From assembly GCA_903863935.1 (NCBI GenBank), contig CAIPDV010000121.1, positions 1 to 64,000 of the forward strand: a stretch of DNA of 64,000 nt, given 5' to 3'. The stretch is from an uncultured Bacteroidota bacterium. GTDB taxonomy: Bacteria; Bacteroidota; Bacteroidia; JABEUT01. The translations under genes were made by a program, and so were the position numbers. Numbering within the stretch: the stretch's first letter is position 1; each line of letters opens with the position of its first letter. Of this stretch, positions 1-9,804 are shown in pieces. Under the pieces are notes generated by a model, which worked only from the letters and a program-made list of their open reading frames with translations, had not been told where the DNA came from and did no database searches.

Positions 1-599
1 AGTGTTTTCATTTGCTTCCTTTTGTTTTTTTAGTCCCTCCCATCCTAACGACAAGATGTAAGTTACTGTGGTTGATTTTTACATTCCGATTTAGTTTACA
101 AGGTTGTCCAACGCATAAGTTTTTAAAAGAGTTACAAAACAGGGGGTTTTTCAAAAAAACAATCGCAAGTCAATAAAAATCCATTTTTATTTGATTTACT
201 GTTGTTTACATTAAAATTTAGTAAAATCCACTGATTTGAATCAGGTTTTTGAAATTTGATTTTTTACATATTGATTTTCTGTAGTTTATGGCAATTATTT
301 GAAAAAAATAAAAAATTTAGCGATTTTCATCACAAATGAAACCTCACAGGCTCATTATTCATGTATTCTCAATAAAAAATCGAAATATAATCTGGTTGAT
401 CTCTATTACCGCATTATCAGGCCACGAAGGCAAAAAATTAGAAACATAATCCGATTTAGTACCATCAAACTATTTATATATACCTGATAACCTATACATA
501 ACAAGGCATCTCGCCTAAGTTTACTATATTAGTACCCAACATTTACTTCCGGAGGCACGTTCTTAAGGTAAAGTGCACATTTATAGGGAACATAATTAC

Positions 600-1166
600 A
601 TGAAGGTAGAAACGGAGATAATAACTGCATGCTTGCAGAGGGATGAAAGAGCCGAGTATGAGCTCTATCGCCTGACGCATAGTTATCTCATGACTATATG
701 CCTTCGGTATTCAACCGACCGGGAAGAAGCCAGGGAGATGCTGAATTTAGGGTTCTTTAAAATATTGACCAACCTTAGGAAATATCAACTGGAAACCTCC
801 TTCAAATCATGGATACATAAGGTAATGGTGAATACCTTAATAGATGAATACCGAAAGAAAAAAGTACACCATGAACATATGAAATATGTAGAGGACTATG
901 AAGCCATAGAAGAGGATACGGAGGTAAACAGCGCAATTGTTAAAATGGATGTGGAACAGATACACGCGTTGATTGTGAAACTGCCACCGGTAAGCCGCAA
1001 AGTATTTAACATGTATGCTATTGATGGATTCTCTCATAAAGAAATTGCCAATTTGCTTGGGATAACAGAGGGAACCTCAAGATGGCACTTGAATTTTTCC
1101 AGGCAAAAATTGCAGGAAATGATATTACATATAAACCCGAACTTATATAAACTAGTAGCAGGATGA
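600..1166 (+). CDS. RNA polymerase sigma-70 factor, ECF-like
   Basis: Region 2-like (YSTDREEAREMLNLGFFKILTNLRKY) and region 4 HTH (LPPVSRKVFNMYAIDGFSHKEIANLLGITEGTSRWHLNFSRQKL); ORF track starts at 573, internal ATG at 600 is the likelier start. Confidence 0.9.
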   Translation: MKVETEIITACLQRDERAEYELYRLTHSYLMTICLRYSTDREEAREMLNLGFFKILTNLRKYQLETSFKSWIHKVMVNTLIDEYRKKKVHHEHMKYVEDYEAIEEDTEVNSAIVKMDVEQIHALIVKLPPVSRKVFNMYAIDGFSHKEIANLLGITEGTSRWHLNFSRQKLQEMILHINPNLYKLVAG

Positions 1167-2536
1167 ACACAGAAAAAAACTTTTACGAAATCCTACAATC
1201 TAAATTCAGCGAACAGGAGCAGCCTTTTGACGAGGCTAACTGGAAATCGATGAGGAAAATGATTGATGATTCAAGAGCAAAGAAAAAGCGTGCATTATGG
1301 TTGGCGTCTTCTCTTGTATTCCTTCTCTTGGCAGTAGGCACCTATAGTATTATTGAGTGGAAAGCAGGAAACGGAAAATCTTCAGTAATATCGTCTCAAA
1401 ATACAGTTGTTAATAATCCCAAACAAATTTCCGCGACCAATACTAAGGCTCAACCTGGTGCAACAAATTCAAATAGTGGGAATCTGGTTGAAGCTTCTAA
1501 TAATGCAGTTACAACAAACAATATTGGAAATAGAACAAATTCAAATACTGATCAATTCGTTACCAGTAAAAACCCAGTAGTTGCAAGTGCCCTAAACTCA
1601 CCAAAACGGCATACAAAAACTTCAAAGCATAACTATTATTCATCGGGTGGACAGGTTGTTACAGGAAGTTTTAAAACAACACAAGCGAATAATGCAGAAG
1701 TTAAAGTTGCTAATCAAAATATAGCAGCCACCAAAATTAGCGGTAACATTTCAGGTGAACGAGAGTCTTCTACTCCAAACCCGAAGACAAATTCTACTCC
1801 ACCTTTAACCCAGGCTAAACCACCTGTTAATGGCACAGCCCACAGACCAGATACTGCCATAGTTGGTCTGTCTCAACCTCTTCGTTTCTCAGAAGAACCT
1901 CGAGTTTTTAATGGAAAGGAACAAATGATTTCAATTGAAGCGGGAGTTTATGGAGGTTTTGGTTGGCAAATTGGGACAATAAATCAGGGAAGAGGAATAA
2001 ACTATGTATTCGGACTTGGATACTCTCATTACTTAGCATCTAAATGGTTTCTTAAAACAGGTATTCAATTTAGCGAGTATGGCAACCTTGGGACACTGCC
2101 ATATACCTATAGTACCTTGACCTTTCAAAATGCAAAGGTTGTTAATAATGACTCCTTAATTACAACTAAGCGTGTATACTACCTTAGCATTCCTATTCAG
2201 TTTGAACACTTCAATAGCTATAATGGAAAATTCAGTATTGGTTTTGGAGGAACAATTTCTTATTTACTAGGAAGCAAAGGTTCAGCTACTACTGAGCAAA
2301 TAATTGATAACGGTTCTCCTGTAAATATACATAACTACTCGCAAAACATTCAGATAAATGGCTTTAATAAGCTGAATGGCTCAGTTTATTTATTAGCCAG
2401 ATACGTTTTCTCGCATCATTTTTCTGCTTATTGCATGCCATATTACATGACTCCGGTTGAAAAGATGTCATTTTTCGGGAGTAATAAATACTTAGGCAAT
2501 GGAGGGGTGAAAGTTTTATTATCATACGCATTATAA
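1163..2536 (+). CDS. Single-TM protein with low-complexity linker and C-terminal outer-membrane-barrel-like domain; putative anti-sigma partner
   Basis: ATGA overlap with the sigma gene; one TM (ALWLASSLVFLLLAVGTYSII), Asn/Ser/Thr-rich linker, alternating aromatic beta-strand C-terminus. Confidence 0.6.
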   Translation: MNTEKNFYEILQSKFSEQEQPFDEANWKSMRKMIDDSRAKKKRALWLASSLVFLLLAVGTYSIIEWKAGNGKSSVISSQNTVVNNPKQISATNTKAQPGATNSNSGNLVEASNNAVTTNNIGNRTNSNTDQFVTSKNPVVASALNSPKRHTKTSKHNYYSSGGQVVTGSFKTTQANNAEVKVANQNIAATKISGNISGERESSTPNPKTNSTPPLTQAKPPVNGTAHRPDTAIVGLSQPLRFSEEPRVFNGKEQMISIEAGVYGGFGWQIGTINQGRGINYVFGLGYSHYLASKWFLKTGIQFSEYGNLGTLPYTYSTLTFQNAKVVNNDSLITTKRVYYLSIPIQFEHFNSYNGKFSIGFGGTISYLLGSKGSATTEQIIDNGSPVNIHNYSQNIQINGFNKLNGSVYLLARYVFSHHFSAYCMPYYMTPVEKMSFFGSNKYLGNGGVKVLLSYAL

Positions 2537-2662
2537 TTTTTAATAAGCATTAATAAACCTTATTGTTCTGCATAGTCTAACTAGATATTGAATTCATATT
2601 AGCTCCTCAAAGGGGTTTGAGGTAGTTTTCATAGGTATATCTACATGCTAATTGAATTCAAC

Positions 2663-2694
2663 AAGTCCCACAGAAAACCTGTGGGACTTTTTTA
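2663..2694 (+). terminator. Rho-independent terminator
   Basis: aagtcccacag / ctgtgggactt 11-bp stem followed by ttttttatt. Confidence 0.85.
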
Positions 2695-2804
2695 TTATCA
2701 AAATTATTTACCTTGAAAATAAAAACTCTTCAACCCAACGTTTATAAAATACGATTCGTTTCTAGTAATGAAAGCAGTTAATAATTTTTAAACTATCACC
2801 CTAT

Positions 2805-4247
2805 ATGAGAAGATTTTTACCTTTCAAAAAAACATTCCTTTTATTCTTACCGGCGATTTTATGCGTTCCTGCACTTACCAAAGCTCAATGGTCTGCAAAA
2901 AAAACCATTTCACCCAAGGCTTTTTCCGCATTTTTAAATGAAAATATGGGCCCCTGTCTTGCTGTTAGCGGGGATAGTCTCTATGTAACATGGTCCGATA
3001 AAAGAACGACAGGATCCGGTATTTTTTGTACTCATTCCTATGATACAGGAGCAACCTGGAGCCCGGCAGTGCCACTAACTGATACCCTCAATGGAAAAAC
3101 CACTTTCCCGGCTATCGCTGTTTCGGGCAGAAATGTACATGTTGTCTTTCTTGATACACTTGTAAACGGTGATACAGCCTCCTTTTATATGCATTCAACT
3201 GATGGAGGAAACACTTGGAGCACTCCCTACTGCCTAGACAGTAATACCAAATTCTGGCCCGGAGTAGCCGCGCATGGCGCACTGGTAGTTGTATCCCTTA
3301 ATAAATCACTTGCATCTACAAATACGGAAGTGTTCTTCAGGCGTTCAACAGATAATGGAAATAACTGGGACCCTGAACAACAAATTTCAAATGCTCCCAA
3401 CCGCTCGGAAGACCCTGCTATTAATACAGATGGTAAGAATGTATTTCTTTCATGGAATGATAAACGTAGTGGTCAAATGTTAATCTATTACCGTCGTTCA
3501 ACAGATATGGGTTTAACCTGGGGACCTGAAACTGCAAGGAGCTACTATGATTCATATACTTCAATGGTTAGTCTCAATCATGCCAGTACAGATGTCCCTT
3601 ACGGAAGCACACTAAGCGGTCATTTTGAAGTCTGGCTGAGACAGTCGCATGATTCCGGTACAACATTTGATTCTGCCCAACAACTTACAAATAACATTAA
3701 TGGTGATGCATATCCTTATTTGGTTCGCGATAGCAGCAGCATGCACCTCGTTTATCTTCAGTTCGGAACCGGGGGTGGCCCATTGTATATTCATTCCGGT
3801 GATGGAGGAACCACATGGGATCCCGCAGTCTCATTTGGTTCAGGAGGACAACCTTTCATTGTTTATACTTCTTGCATGCTGCACGTTATTTTTCCCGACA
3901 GCGGAAAAATTTATTATACCCGTAACCCAACCGGAAATGGCGACTGCTCAACTTCTGCAATTGCTGCAGTTTCTTCCCCTATTTTAAAAACAAGCCTGTC
4001 TGCTAATCCTTCAATATTTAATAAGTCGACCAGTATTGAATACTCGCTTTCAGAAAATGGCAATGTGGACTTAGAAATATATGATATAAATGGGCGTATA
4101 GCTAAAACCCTTGTTAATGGCTACCATAATGCCGGAGAAGGCAATACGATATTGCTGGATAGTTCGAATCTTGCACCTGGTATGTATTTCTGCCGGCTTA
4201 TCACAACAAGTTCTGAGGTTTCCCAAAAAATTATTATAACGCATTAA
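2805..4247 (+). CDS. Secreted BNR/sialidase-like repeat protein with T9SS type A sorting domain
   Basis: Repeated S(T/H)DxGxTW Asp-box motifs; C-terminal VDLEIYDINGRIAKTLV...LAPGMYFCRL...KIIITH. Confidence 0.85.
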   Translation: MRRFLPFKKTFLLFLPAILCVPALTKAQWSAKKTISPKAFSAFLNENMGPCLAVSGDSLYVTWSDKRTTGSGIFCTHSYDTGATWSPAVPLTDTLNGKTTFPAIAVSGRNVHVVFLDTLVNGDTASFYMHSTDGGNTWSTPYCLDSNTKFWPGVAAHGALVVVSLNKSLASTNTEVFFRRSTDNGNNWDPEQQISNAPNRSEDPAINTDGKNVFLSWNDKRSGQMLIYYRRSTDMGLTWGPETARSYYDSYTSMVSLNHASTDVPYGSTLSGHFEVWLRQSHDSGTTFDSAQQLTNNINGDAYPYLVRDSSSMHLVYLQFGTGGGPLYIHSGDGGTTWDPAVSFGSGGQPFIVYTSCMLHVIFPDSGKIYYTRNPTGNGDCSTSAIAAVSSPILKTSLSANPSIFNKSTSIEYSLSENGNVDLEIYDINGRIAKTLVNGYHNAGEGNTILLDSSNLAPGMYFCRLITTSSEVSQKIIITH

Positions 4248-4308
4248 AGGAAGCTGTTTGTTCCATAGAATCCAACTGAAATAGGAGTGTTTTAGTTGGT
4301 TAAAGAGG

Positions 4309-4345
4309 GCCCCTCCGGCATAAGAAACCGGAGGGCTTTTATTTT
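4309..4345. terminator. Bidirectional-looking intrinsic terminator between convergent genes
   Basis: ccctccgg / ccggaggg stem followed by cttttatttt. Confidence 0.75.
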
Positions 4346-4355
4346 CTGAGATTGA

Positions 4356-5687
4356 TCAAATCCCCTTCTTGATTTTATAATAATTCGGAAAATTTTGTTT
4401 TATAAAAACCGAATCTTTTCTAATTTCATCCGGCAGATATAAGAAATGATTCACATATCTTTCCAGTACTTCGTCAAGCACTACATCAGGATGCTCCTGC
4501 ATAATTAAATCAATACGAGGAGACTTTGCCCACACAAAAAATGAATGCCTGAATTGGGTAATAAAAAACATTTTAGGGGCACCCATATAGCTATCACGAT
4601 CAACAAATAATTTCAGCGGGCATGCCGAAATATTACCTGTACTTGTTTTCGGATTTTCAAATATTTCCACGTGTGCATCCGGCCTGTCATACTTTGATGA
4701 ATCTAATGTAATTGGTTGGGCATTATTCTTAGGTGTGAATTGGTAAAAATGCGAAGTAAATAAATCATCAAACCCAAGGTGGCGTTGCAAATCCCCACCG
4801 ACGGAAATGGTGGAATCCATTTTATAATCTGAAAGTTCGGCCACATTTATTTGAGGAAAATCCTTTTTCATTCTTTGCGTTATTTTTTGATAAGCAAAGT
4901 ATGCACCAAACATGTTCCAATGGCTATCAGTCTCCTGGTAGGTCAACCTTGTTTTCTTGTTATCAATTAACTCCTTTCTATAATCTATGAACCTGATAAG
5001 GGTGTCATTTTTAATATAATTATACAATTGATCGAGTTTTGAGAATTGGGTGCGGTATTGCAATCCTATAGACATTAATTCAGGGTAGATGCGATCCTTG
5101 CCCGGTGGAACTGTTATATAGTATTTAATCCCTTTACTATCGAACCATTTGGTCATAATCTCCATATTAGTCTTTAGTGTATCCAGTTGTGCCGAAGTAA
5201 AAGGTTCACTTATTTCATTCACATATTCAATGGTTGAATAAAAAAGCATATTGCCTTTACCAATCTCTACCAAGTTTGGCATGGGAGACTCATGGAACAC
5301 TTCATATTTTAATTTCCCCAGAAATGAAATGGAGGTATTTCGATAGGCAAAACGGTCATTTATATAATCGGCCAACCCATATGTAAAACCCCATACATAA
5401 TTAATATCAAACTTTGGAAATTCGCTAAGGGTACGCTTCTCGAGACTTGTAGTTTCTTTCTTCCCTAATAAAGGCACAAGTAAAACAAACAAGAAAACCG
5501 AGACCATTAATACAAAACTGAAATTATGGGTTTGAATTATTTTTCGTAAAACAAATAATAGAACTATCGACATAGTTAAACTAATACAACAAACTAATAT
5601 TATATTTTGCAGAAATACCGAAAACGCCACATAGCCGAGCAATGAAGCAAGAATTCCGACAATGATATATTTAATAAAATGCCTCAT
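4356..5687 (-). CDS. AlgJ/AlgX-like SGNH-type O-acetyltransferase-associated protein
   Basis: N-terminal TMs; LEKRTLSEFPKF, YITVPPGKDRIYPE, TDSHWNMFGAYFAYQ; end overlaps the adjacent AlgI-like MBOAT gene. Confidence 0.75.
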   Translation of the reverse strand: MRHFIKYIIVGILASLLGYVAFSVFLQNIILVCCISLTMSIVLLFVLRKIIQTHNFSFVLMVSVFLFVLLVPLLGKKETTSLEKRTLSEFPKFDINYVWGFTYGLADYINDRFAYRNTSISFLGKLKYEVFHESPMPNLVEIGKGNMLFYSTIEYVNEISEPFTSAQLDTLKTNMEIMTKWFDSKGIKYYITVPPGKDRIYPELMSIGLQYRTQFSKLDQLYNYIKNDTLIRFIDYRKELIDNKKTRLTYQETDSHWNMFGAYFAYQKITQRMKKDFPQINVAELSDYKMDSTISVGGDLQRHLGFDDLFTSHFYQFTPKNNAQPITLDSSKYDRPDAHVEIFENPKTSTGNISACPLKLFVDRDSYMGAPKMFFITQFRHSFFVWAKSPRIDLIMQEHPDVVLDEVLERYVNHFLYLPDEIRKDSVFIKQNFPNYYKIKKGI

Positions 5688-7120
5688 CAGAACCGGAAAT
5701 AAATAAAAGGGTTATAGGTGCCGTAAACAACATTTAACACAGTGTAAATAAATATAAGTGATAGTGAAACTGATTTAATATTCCTAAAGAATGCATTCAA
5801 TATGTCAACCGATGCTATAGCCCGATAGGTCAGTCTGACAATTCCTTTTAAGATATAATTCACCCCATTTACCGCCAGAATTATGGCAATAATCAGAATT
5901 ATCACATTTTCCTTAGTGATAAAGAAATTTACAGTGTAACCGCCGGTATTACCAATACCGAATAGGGTTTTAATAAATGAAAAAGCATCGGAAAAATTTT
6001 CAATCCGGAAGAATACCCATGCAATTATTACAACAAATAAAGTATAAATGTGTTGGACTACCCTACCCGATTTCTCAAGTACTTTATCAAAACCTAATCG
6101 TTCTATTACCATGAATAATCCATGCAACATGCCCCAGATAACAAAGTTCCAACTAGCCCCATGCCACAATCCAGTTAAGAAAAACACGATGAAGAGATTA
6201 AGATATACCCTCACATTTCCTACTCTGTTGCCGCCTAAGGGTATATATAAATAGTTACGAAACCAATTGGAAAGGGAAATATGCCATCTCCTCCAGAACT
6301 CGCGCACAGAGCTAGACAGATAAGGGAAATTAAAGTTCTCCATAAAATCAAAACCAAGCATTTTCGCCAAACCAATTGCCATATCGGAATAACCTGAAAA
6401 ATCAAAATAAAGTTGGAGTGTGTAACAAATGATTGCAAACCAAGCCGAAGCCGCAGATAATTGAGATGGGTGAATACTGAATAATAGATCGGTGCTTATG
6501 CCCAGTGTATTCGCAATTATTACCTTTTTACCTAGGCCAATTATAAAACGCTCAATACCAATTTTAAACCGAATTGATGTTAGTATTCGTCCCGTAAATT
6601 GTGATGCTATATCTTTATACCGTATAATTGGTCCTGCTACTAATTGTGGGAAAAGCGTGATATATAAAGCAAGTTGGGTGAATGATTTTTGGGCTTTATT
6701 CTCCTTCCTGTATACATCCATCAAGTATGATATACTATGAAAAGTATAGAAGGAAATTCCCACAGGAAGTTTTACATTAATTACTTTCAGGGTATGCCAA
6801 TGGAACAATTGTAGAATTACGTTGACATTTTCCGTTATAAAGCCTAAATATTTGTTAGCTGCAAGGAACAAGAGGTTTACCGTTATTCCGGCAACAATAG
6901 CAGTTTTGTTCCGGCATTTATCTACCCATTTACCAAGAAAATAATTTACAATTACAGAGCCCAAAAGCATTATTACAAAGTCAGCTTCACCAAAAATGTA
7001 GAATAGCAGGCTAAGTATTACTAAAACAATATTCCTGTATTTCGATTGTTTTGTAAAATATGCCAAGGCCAATGTCAATGGCAAAAAGAAGAACAGGAAT
7101 ATGGGTGACGGAAAAAGCAC
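5687..7120 (-). CDS. MBOAT family O-acyltransferase (AlgI-like)
   Basis: Polytopic; QLYFDFSGYSDMAIGLAKMLGFDFMENFNFPY, REFWRRWHISLSNWFRNYLYIPLGGNR, FFLTGLWHGASWNFVIWGMLHG. Confidence 0.93.
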   Translation of the reverse strand: MLFPSPIFLFFFLPLTLALAYFTKQSKYRNIVLVILSLLFYIFGEADFVIMLLGSVIVNYFLGKWVDKCRNKTAIVAGITVNLLFLAANKYLGFITENVNVILQLFHWHTLKVINVKLPVGISFYTFHSISYLMDVYRKENKAQKSFTQLALYITLFPQLVAGPIIRYKDIASQFTGRILTSIRFKIGIERFIIGLGKKVIIANTLGISTDLLFSIHPSQLSAASAWFAIICYTLQLYFDFSGYSDMAIGLAKMLGFDFMENFNFPYLSSSVREFWRRWHISLSNWFRNYLYIPLGGNRVGNVRVYLNLFIVFFLTGLWHGASWNFVIWGMLHGLFMVIERLGFDKVLEKSGRVVQHIYTLFVVIIAWVFFRIENFSDAFSFIKTLFGIGNTGGYTVNFFITKENVIILIIAIILAVNGVNYILKGIVRLTYRAIASVDILNAFFRNIKSVSLSLIFIYTVLNVVYGTYNPFIYFRF

Positions 7121-7213
7121 GTATTCTTACTTAAAGGCTGTAATAATAAGAAAATACCCTGAACATGATAGCTATTCTTATGAATAGGCTATCCTCTTTA
7201 TGCTAATAATGAC

Positions 7214-7221
7214 TATATTTG
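7214..7221 (+). promoter_or_regulatory. Bacteroidota-type -7 box (TATATTTG)
   Basis: TAnnTTTG about 25 nt before the ATG at 7247. Confidence 0.5.
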
Positions 7222-7246
7222 CACATAACTATTCTATAGGTTTTCC

Positions 7247-7771
7247 ATGCTTAATCGATATTTCCTTTTTCTTTTAGTTTCCGTATTGTATTTTTCTTCG
7301 GTTGAAGCTCAGATGAGGTCGTCTTTCGGATCAAAAAAATCTAACTCCGGCTTCGGGAATAAAGGTGGATTCAATAGTTCTTTTAGAAAATCAGGAGCTT
7401 TCGGAGGGCATTCTAACAAATCTAAATCGGGTGCTTCCTCCAATAACAGCAATAAATCATCCTCATCAGGCAAGGCATCTTCTTCAAAGGCTACAAGTTC
7501 TTCGTCAGGTGCAAAAAGTAATTCATCAGGACAAACTTCTGGTGCGTCTGGTTCAGGGACAGGTTCTTCATCGGGCGGCAGTTCAGTAAAAGGCAGTGGC
7601 GGAGCCTCCCAATCACACCCCGGGATTTCAGGTTCCGGCGGTGCTTCTAAATACACCTATCCGGGTGTTGGAAAATCAAAATCCAGTTCGTCAAGCGGAG
7701 GTACAAAATATTCTTACCCGGGTGTTCATTCAAAATCGCCAAGCGCAAAATCTTCTGGAAGTAAAAAATAG
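7247..7771 (+). CDS. Secreted Ser/Gly/Lys-rich low-complexity protein
   Basis: Signal peptide MLNRYFLFLLVSVLYFSSVEAQ; Ser/Gly-rich body; repeated KYxYPGV motif. Confidence 0.65.
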   Translation: MLNRYFLFLLVSVLYFSSVEAQMRSSFGSKKSNSGFGNKGGFNSSFRKSGAFGGHSNKSKSGASSNNSNKSSSSGKASSSKATSSSSGAKSNSSGQTSGASGSGTGSSSGGSSVKGSGGASQSHPGISGSGGASKYTYPGVGKSKSSSSSGGTKYSYPGVHSKSPSAKSSGSKK

Positions 7772-7812
7772 TTGTACTACGCTTAAGCTTCTTTAAGTTT
7801 AGATTCAAACCT

Positions 7813-8541
7813 TTAAAATAATTTATTTTCCAATTCAGGATATCTAAGTTCTTCTATAATTTCAGGATAATTGGAGTCCTTCGCTGGATTTGAAATAACT
7901 TTTGAAATAGTATGAAATTTTAACCATTCAGAGGGTGCAGGTTTCATTAATTCTTTTATTTCCATAACACTTGAACTGTTATTAATCCATTTTCCCCAGC
8001 CTTCTTCATCCAATATGAGAGGCATTCGCTTCTTTTTATTATGAATTTCCGCCATAATTGAATTTGCCTCCGTAGTTACTATAGCAAAAGTATTTAGTAT
8101 CTCGCCTGTTAACTTATCTGTCCAACTATCACTAATACACCCCAACGTAAAGACTTCATCATTTTCAGGGTAGATGAAATAAGGATATTTTACTTTATTA
8201 AACTCATGCCATTCATAAAAACCGTTAACAGGCAATATGCATCGCTTACAGGTAACCCCATCCCGGAACATAGGTTTCTCAAAAATAGTTTCAGCCTTCG
8301 CATTTAGAGCCATGTTTGAAAACTCATAGGCCTTTTCCTCATTTGGGCACCATGAAGGGATAAGCCCCCAGTGGAACAGATTAAATTCTTTTTTGTTTTC
8401 TTGCGTAAGTAAAGGAAGTTGCGGATGAGTAAAACCTGAAACATGATAGAACTTAATATTGTCAAGTGCCTTATCTGCCTCTGCTTTATACTTTTCACGC
8501 AGATACTTAGCCGTCAATTTATGGAAAATATGATAACACAT
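7813..8541 (-). CDS. SOS response-associated peptidase (SRAP/YedK/HMCES family)
   Basis: Cys2 after Met (MCYH), WGLIPSW, NAKAETIFEKPMF, RCILPVNGFYEWHE, MAEIHNKKKRMPLIL. Confidence 0.93.
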   Translation of the reverse strand: MCYHIFHKLTAKYLREKYKAEADKALDNIKFYHVSGFTHPQLPLLTQENKKEFNLFHWGLIPSWCPNEEKAYEFSNMALNAKAETIFEKPMFRDGVTCKRCILPVNGFYEWHEFNKVKYPYFIYPENDEVFTLGCISDSWTDKLTGEILNTFAIVTTEANSIMAEIHNKKKRMPLILDEEGWGKWINNSSSVMEIKELMKPAPSEWLKFHTISKVISNPAKDSNYPEIIEELRYPELENKLF

Positions 8542-8553
8542 ACAATTATGAAT

Positions 8554-9804
8554 TTATTCCCCAGCCTGTAATTTACCAAGCATTTGCCGCAATTCTGCTT
8601 TTAGTTCTATTGAGGTTATGACTGGCTTAACATGATGGGAATATCCGGTTTCCTTTTTCGCAATAATTTCTATTTGTAATAATGCGGAATTCCCGGCCAC
8701 TTCGCCCATTACTGCAATTACGTTAGGACAATACTTTCTTTTTCTTTTTACAAGCAGTCCAAATTCAGTCAGGGCTGCCAGATCCCGTCTGGCGGTTTTA
8801 GCCCCCTTAGCATATGCTTTGGCAATTGAAGGTGTAAGAATTAGTATTTGCTCAAAAGTAAGCCCATTATCATTTAAAAGGGGTATTGCATGCATAAGTT
8901 CGGTTCTCCTTTGTGTTACTTTAGAGCCTGCGGTTTCATCCAATGAAAGCTGAATTTGGATGTGTTGTTGCCATGCCAGAATGAACAATTGGCTAAGTTT
9001 TGCAAGTATGATAGATTCAATTCCATCACAGATTCCAAGTAATGCATATTCCAAAAAAGAAGTTAAGTCTTCCCCATCTTTCAGAAATTCAATTTGTTTA
9101 GTGTGTTCTGCTTTAGTTTCATAATAAAATATCGGCAATACGTTTAAAGCCAAGTAAGGCATTCCTCCTTTTAAAAGTATGCTCGACTCCAATAAATGAG
9201 CCGTTTTATAATTTGAGGTTTCGAAAGGTTGCATCCATATAAAATATGCGTGAGCTATAATTGCGTTAACAATACTTGCCGTTTTTTCATCAACTCCCCA
9301 ATTATGAAATTGCACGTTAAATAAACCATCTAAACCGCTCAAATAAAGACAAAATTCTTTTAGCCATTCATCCAATTCAACATCACTTCTATCTACTATA
9401 TTATCCGATGATACGTGGTGCAGTTTTTTGATGTATTCAGGTGTAATTTCAGGTCTCTTATTTTCGATAATAATTTCATTAAATAATTCCTTGGAAATTT
9501 TACTTAATTCTTGCACTTCATCCTCCTGAAATTTCTTACCTTGAGACAAAGGTTTCCCAGATAGTATTTGTTTAATATTTTCTACAGGAATTATATCACC
9601 ATCCCATGCCAAAACTGAATGTATGCCGAGTGCGGTTTGGTGTTGTAAAAATTCATTTCTAAAAGCAGGTAATGAAGGAATATTGTTCAAATCCTTTAAA
9701 AACACCTCTATCTTGCCTATTATAAAAGATAATTTTTCTATATTTAATTGTACATTTTCAAATTTAAGTATTTTATTATTCGCGTCCATATAATTGAATA
9801 GCAA
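8554..9804 (-). CDS. Fic-fold family protein with degenerate catalytic motif and C-terminal winged helix
   Basis: AHAYFIWMQPFETSNYKTAHLLESSILLKGG aligns with AHxxFxxIHPFxDGNGRxxRLL but lacks H, G-N-G-R; C-terminal helical/wHTH-like segment. Confidence 0.75.
   Translation of the reverse strand: MLFNYMDANNKILKFENVQLNIEKLSFIIGKIEVFLKDLNNIPSLPAFRNEFLQHQTALGIHSVLAWDGDIIPVENIKQILSGKPLSQGKKFQEDEVQELSKISKELFNEIIIENKRPEITPEYIKKLHHVSSDNIVDRSDVELDEWLKEFCLYLSGLDGLFNVQFHNWGVDEKTASIVNAIIAHAYFIWMQPFETSNYKTAHLLESSILLKGGMPYLALNVLPIFYYETKAEHTKQIEFLKDGEDLTSFLEYALLGICDGIESIILAKLSQLFILAWQQHIQIQLSLDETAGSKVTQRRTELMHAIPLLNDNGLTFEQILILTPSIAKAYAKGAKTARRDLAALTEFGLLVKRKRKYCPNVIAVMGEVAGNSALLQIEIIAKKETGYSHHVKPVITSIELKAELRQMLGKLQAGE

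Noticed and set aside
299-487. 62-aa ORF at the left edge
   Set aside because: Starts with a non-ATG codon, Lys/Ile-rich composition, no promoter or RBS support.
7309-7656. 115-aa acidic ORF on the minus strand
   Set aside because: Antisense to the Ser/Gly-rich CDS; Pro/Glu/Asp/Leu composition is the expected mirror of a TCN/GGN-rich gene.
8554-9804. Fic gene considered as part of a Fic/antitoxin module
   Set aside because: Catalytic motif is degenerate and there is no small antitoxin ORF upstream; better viewed as a pseudo-Fic regulator.
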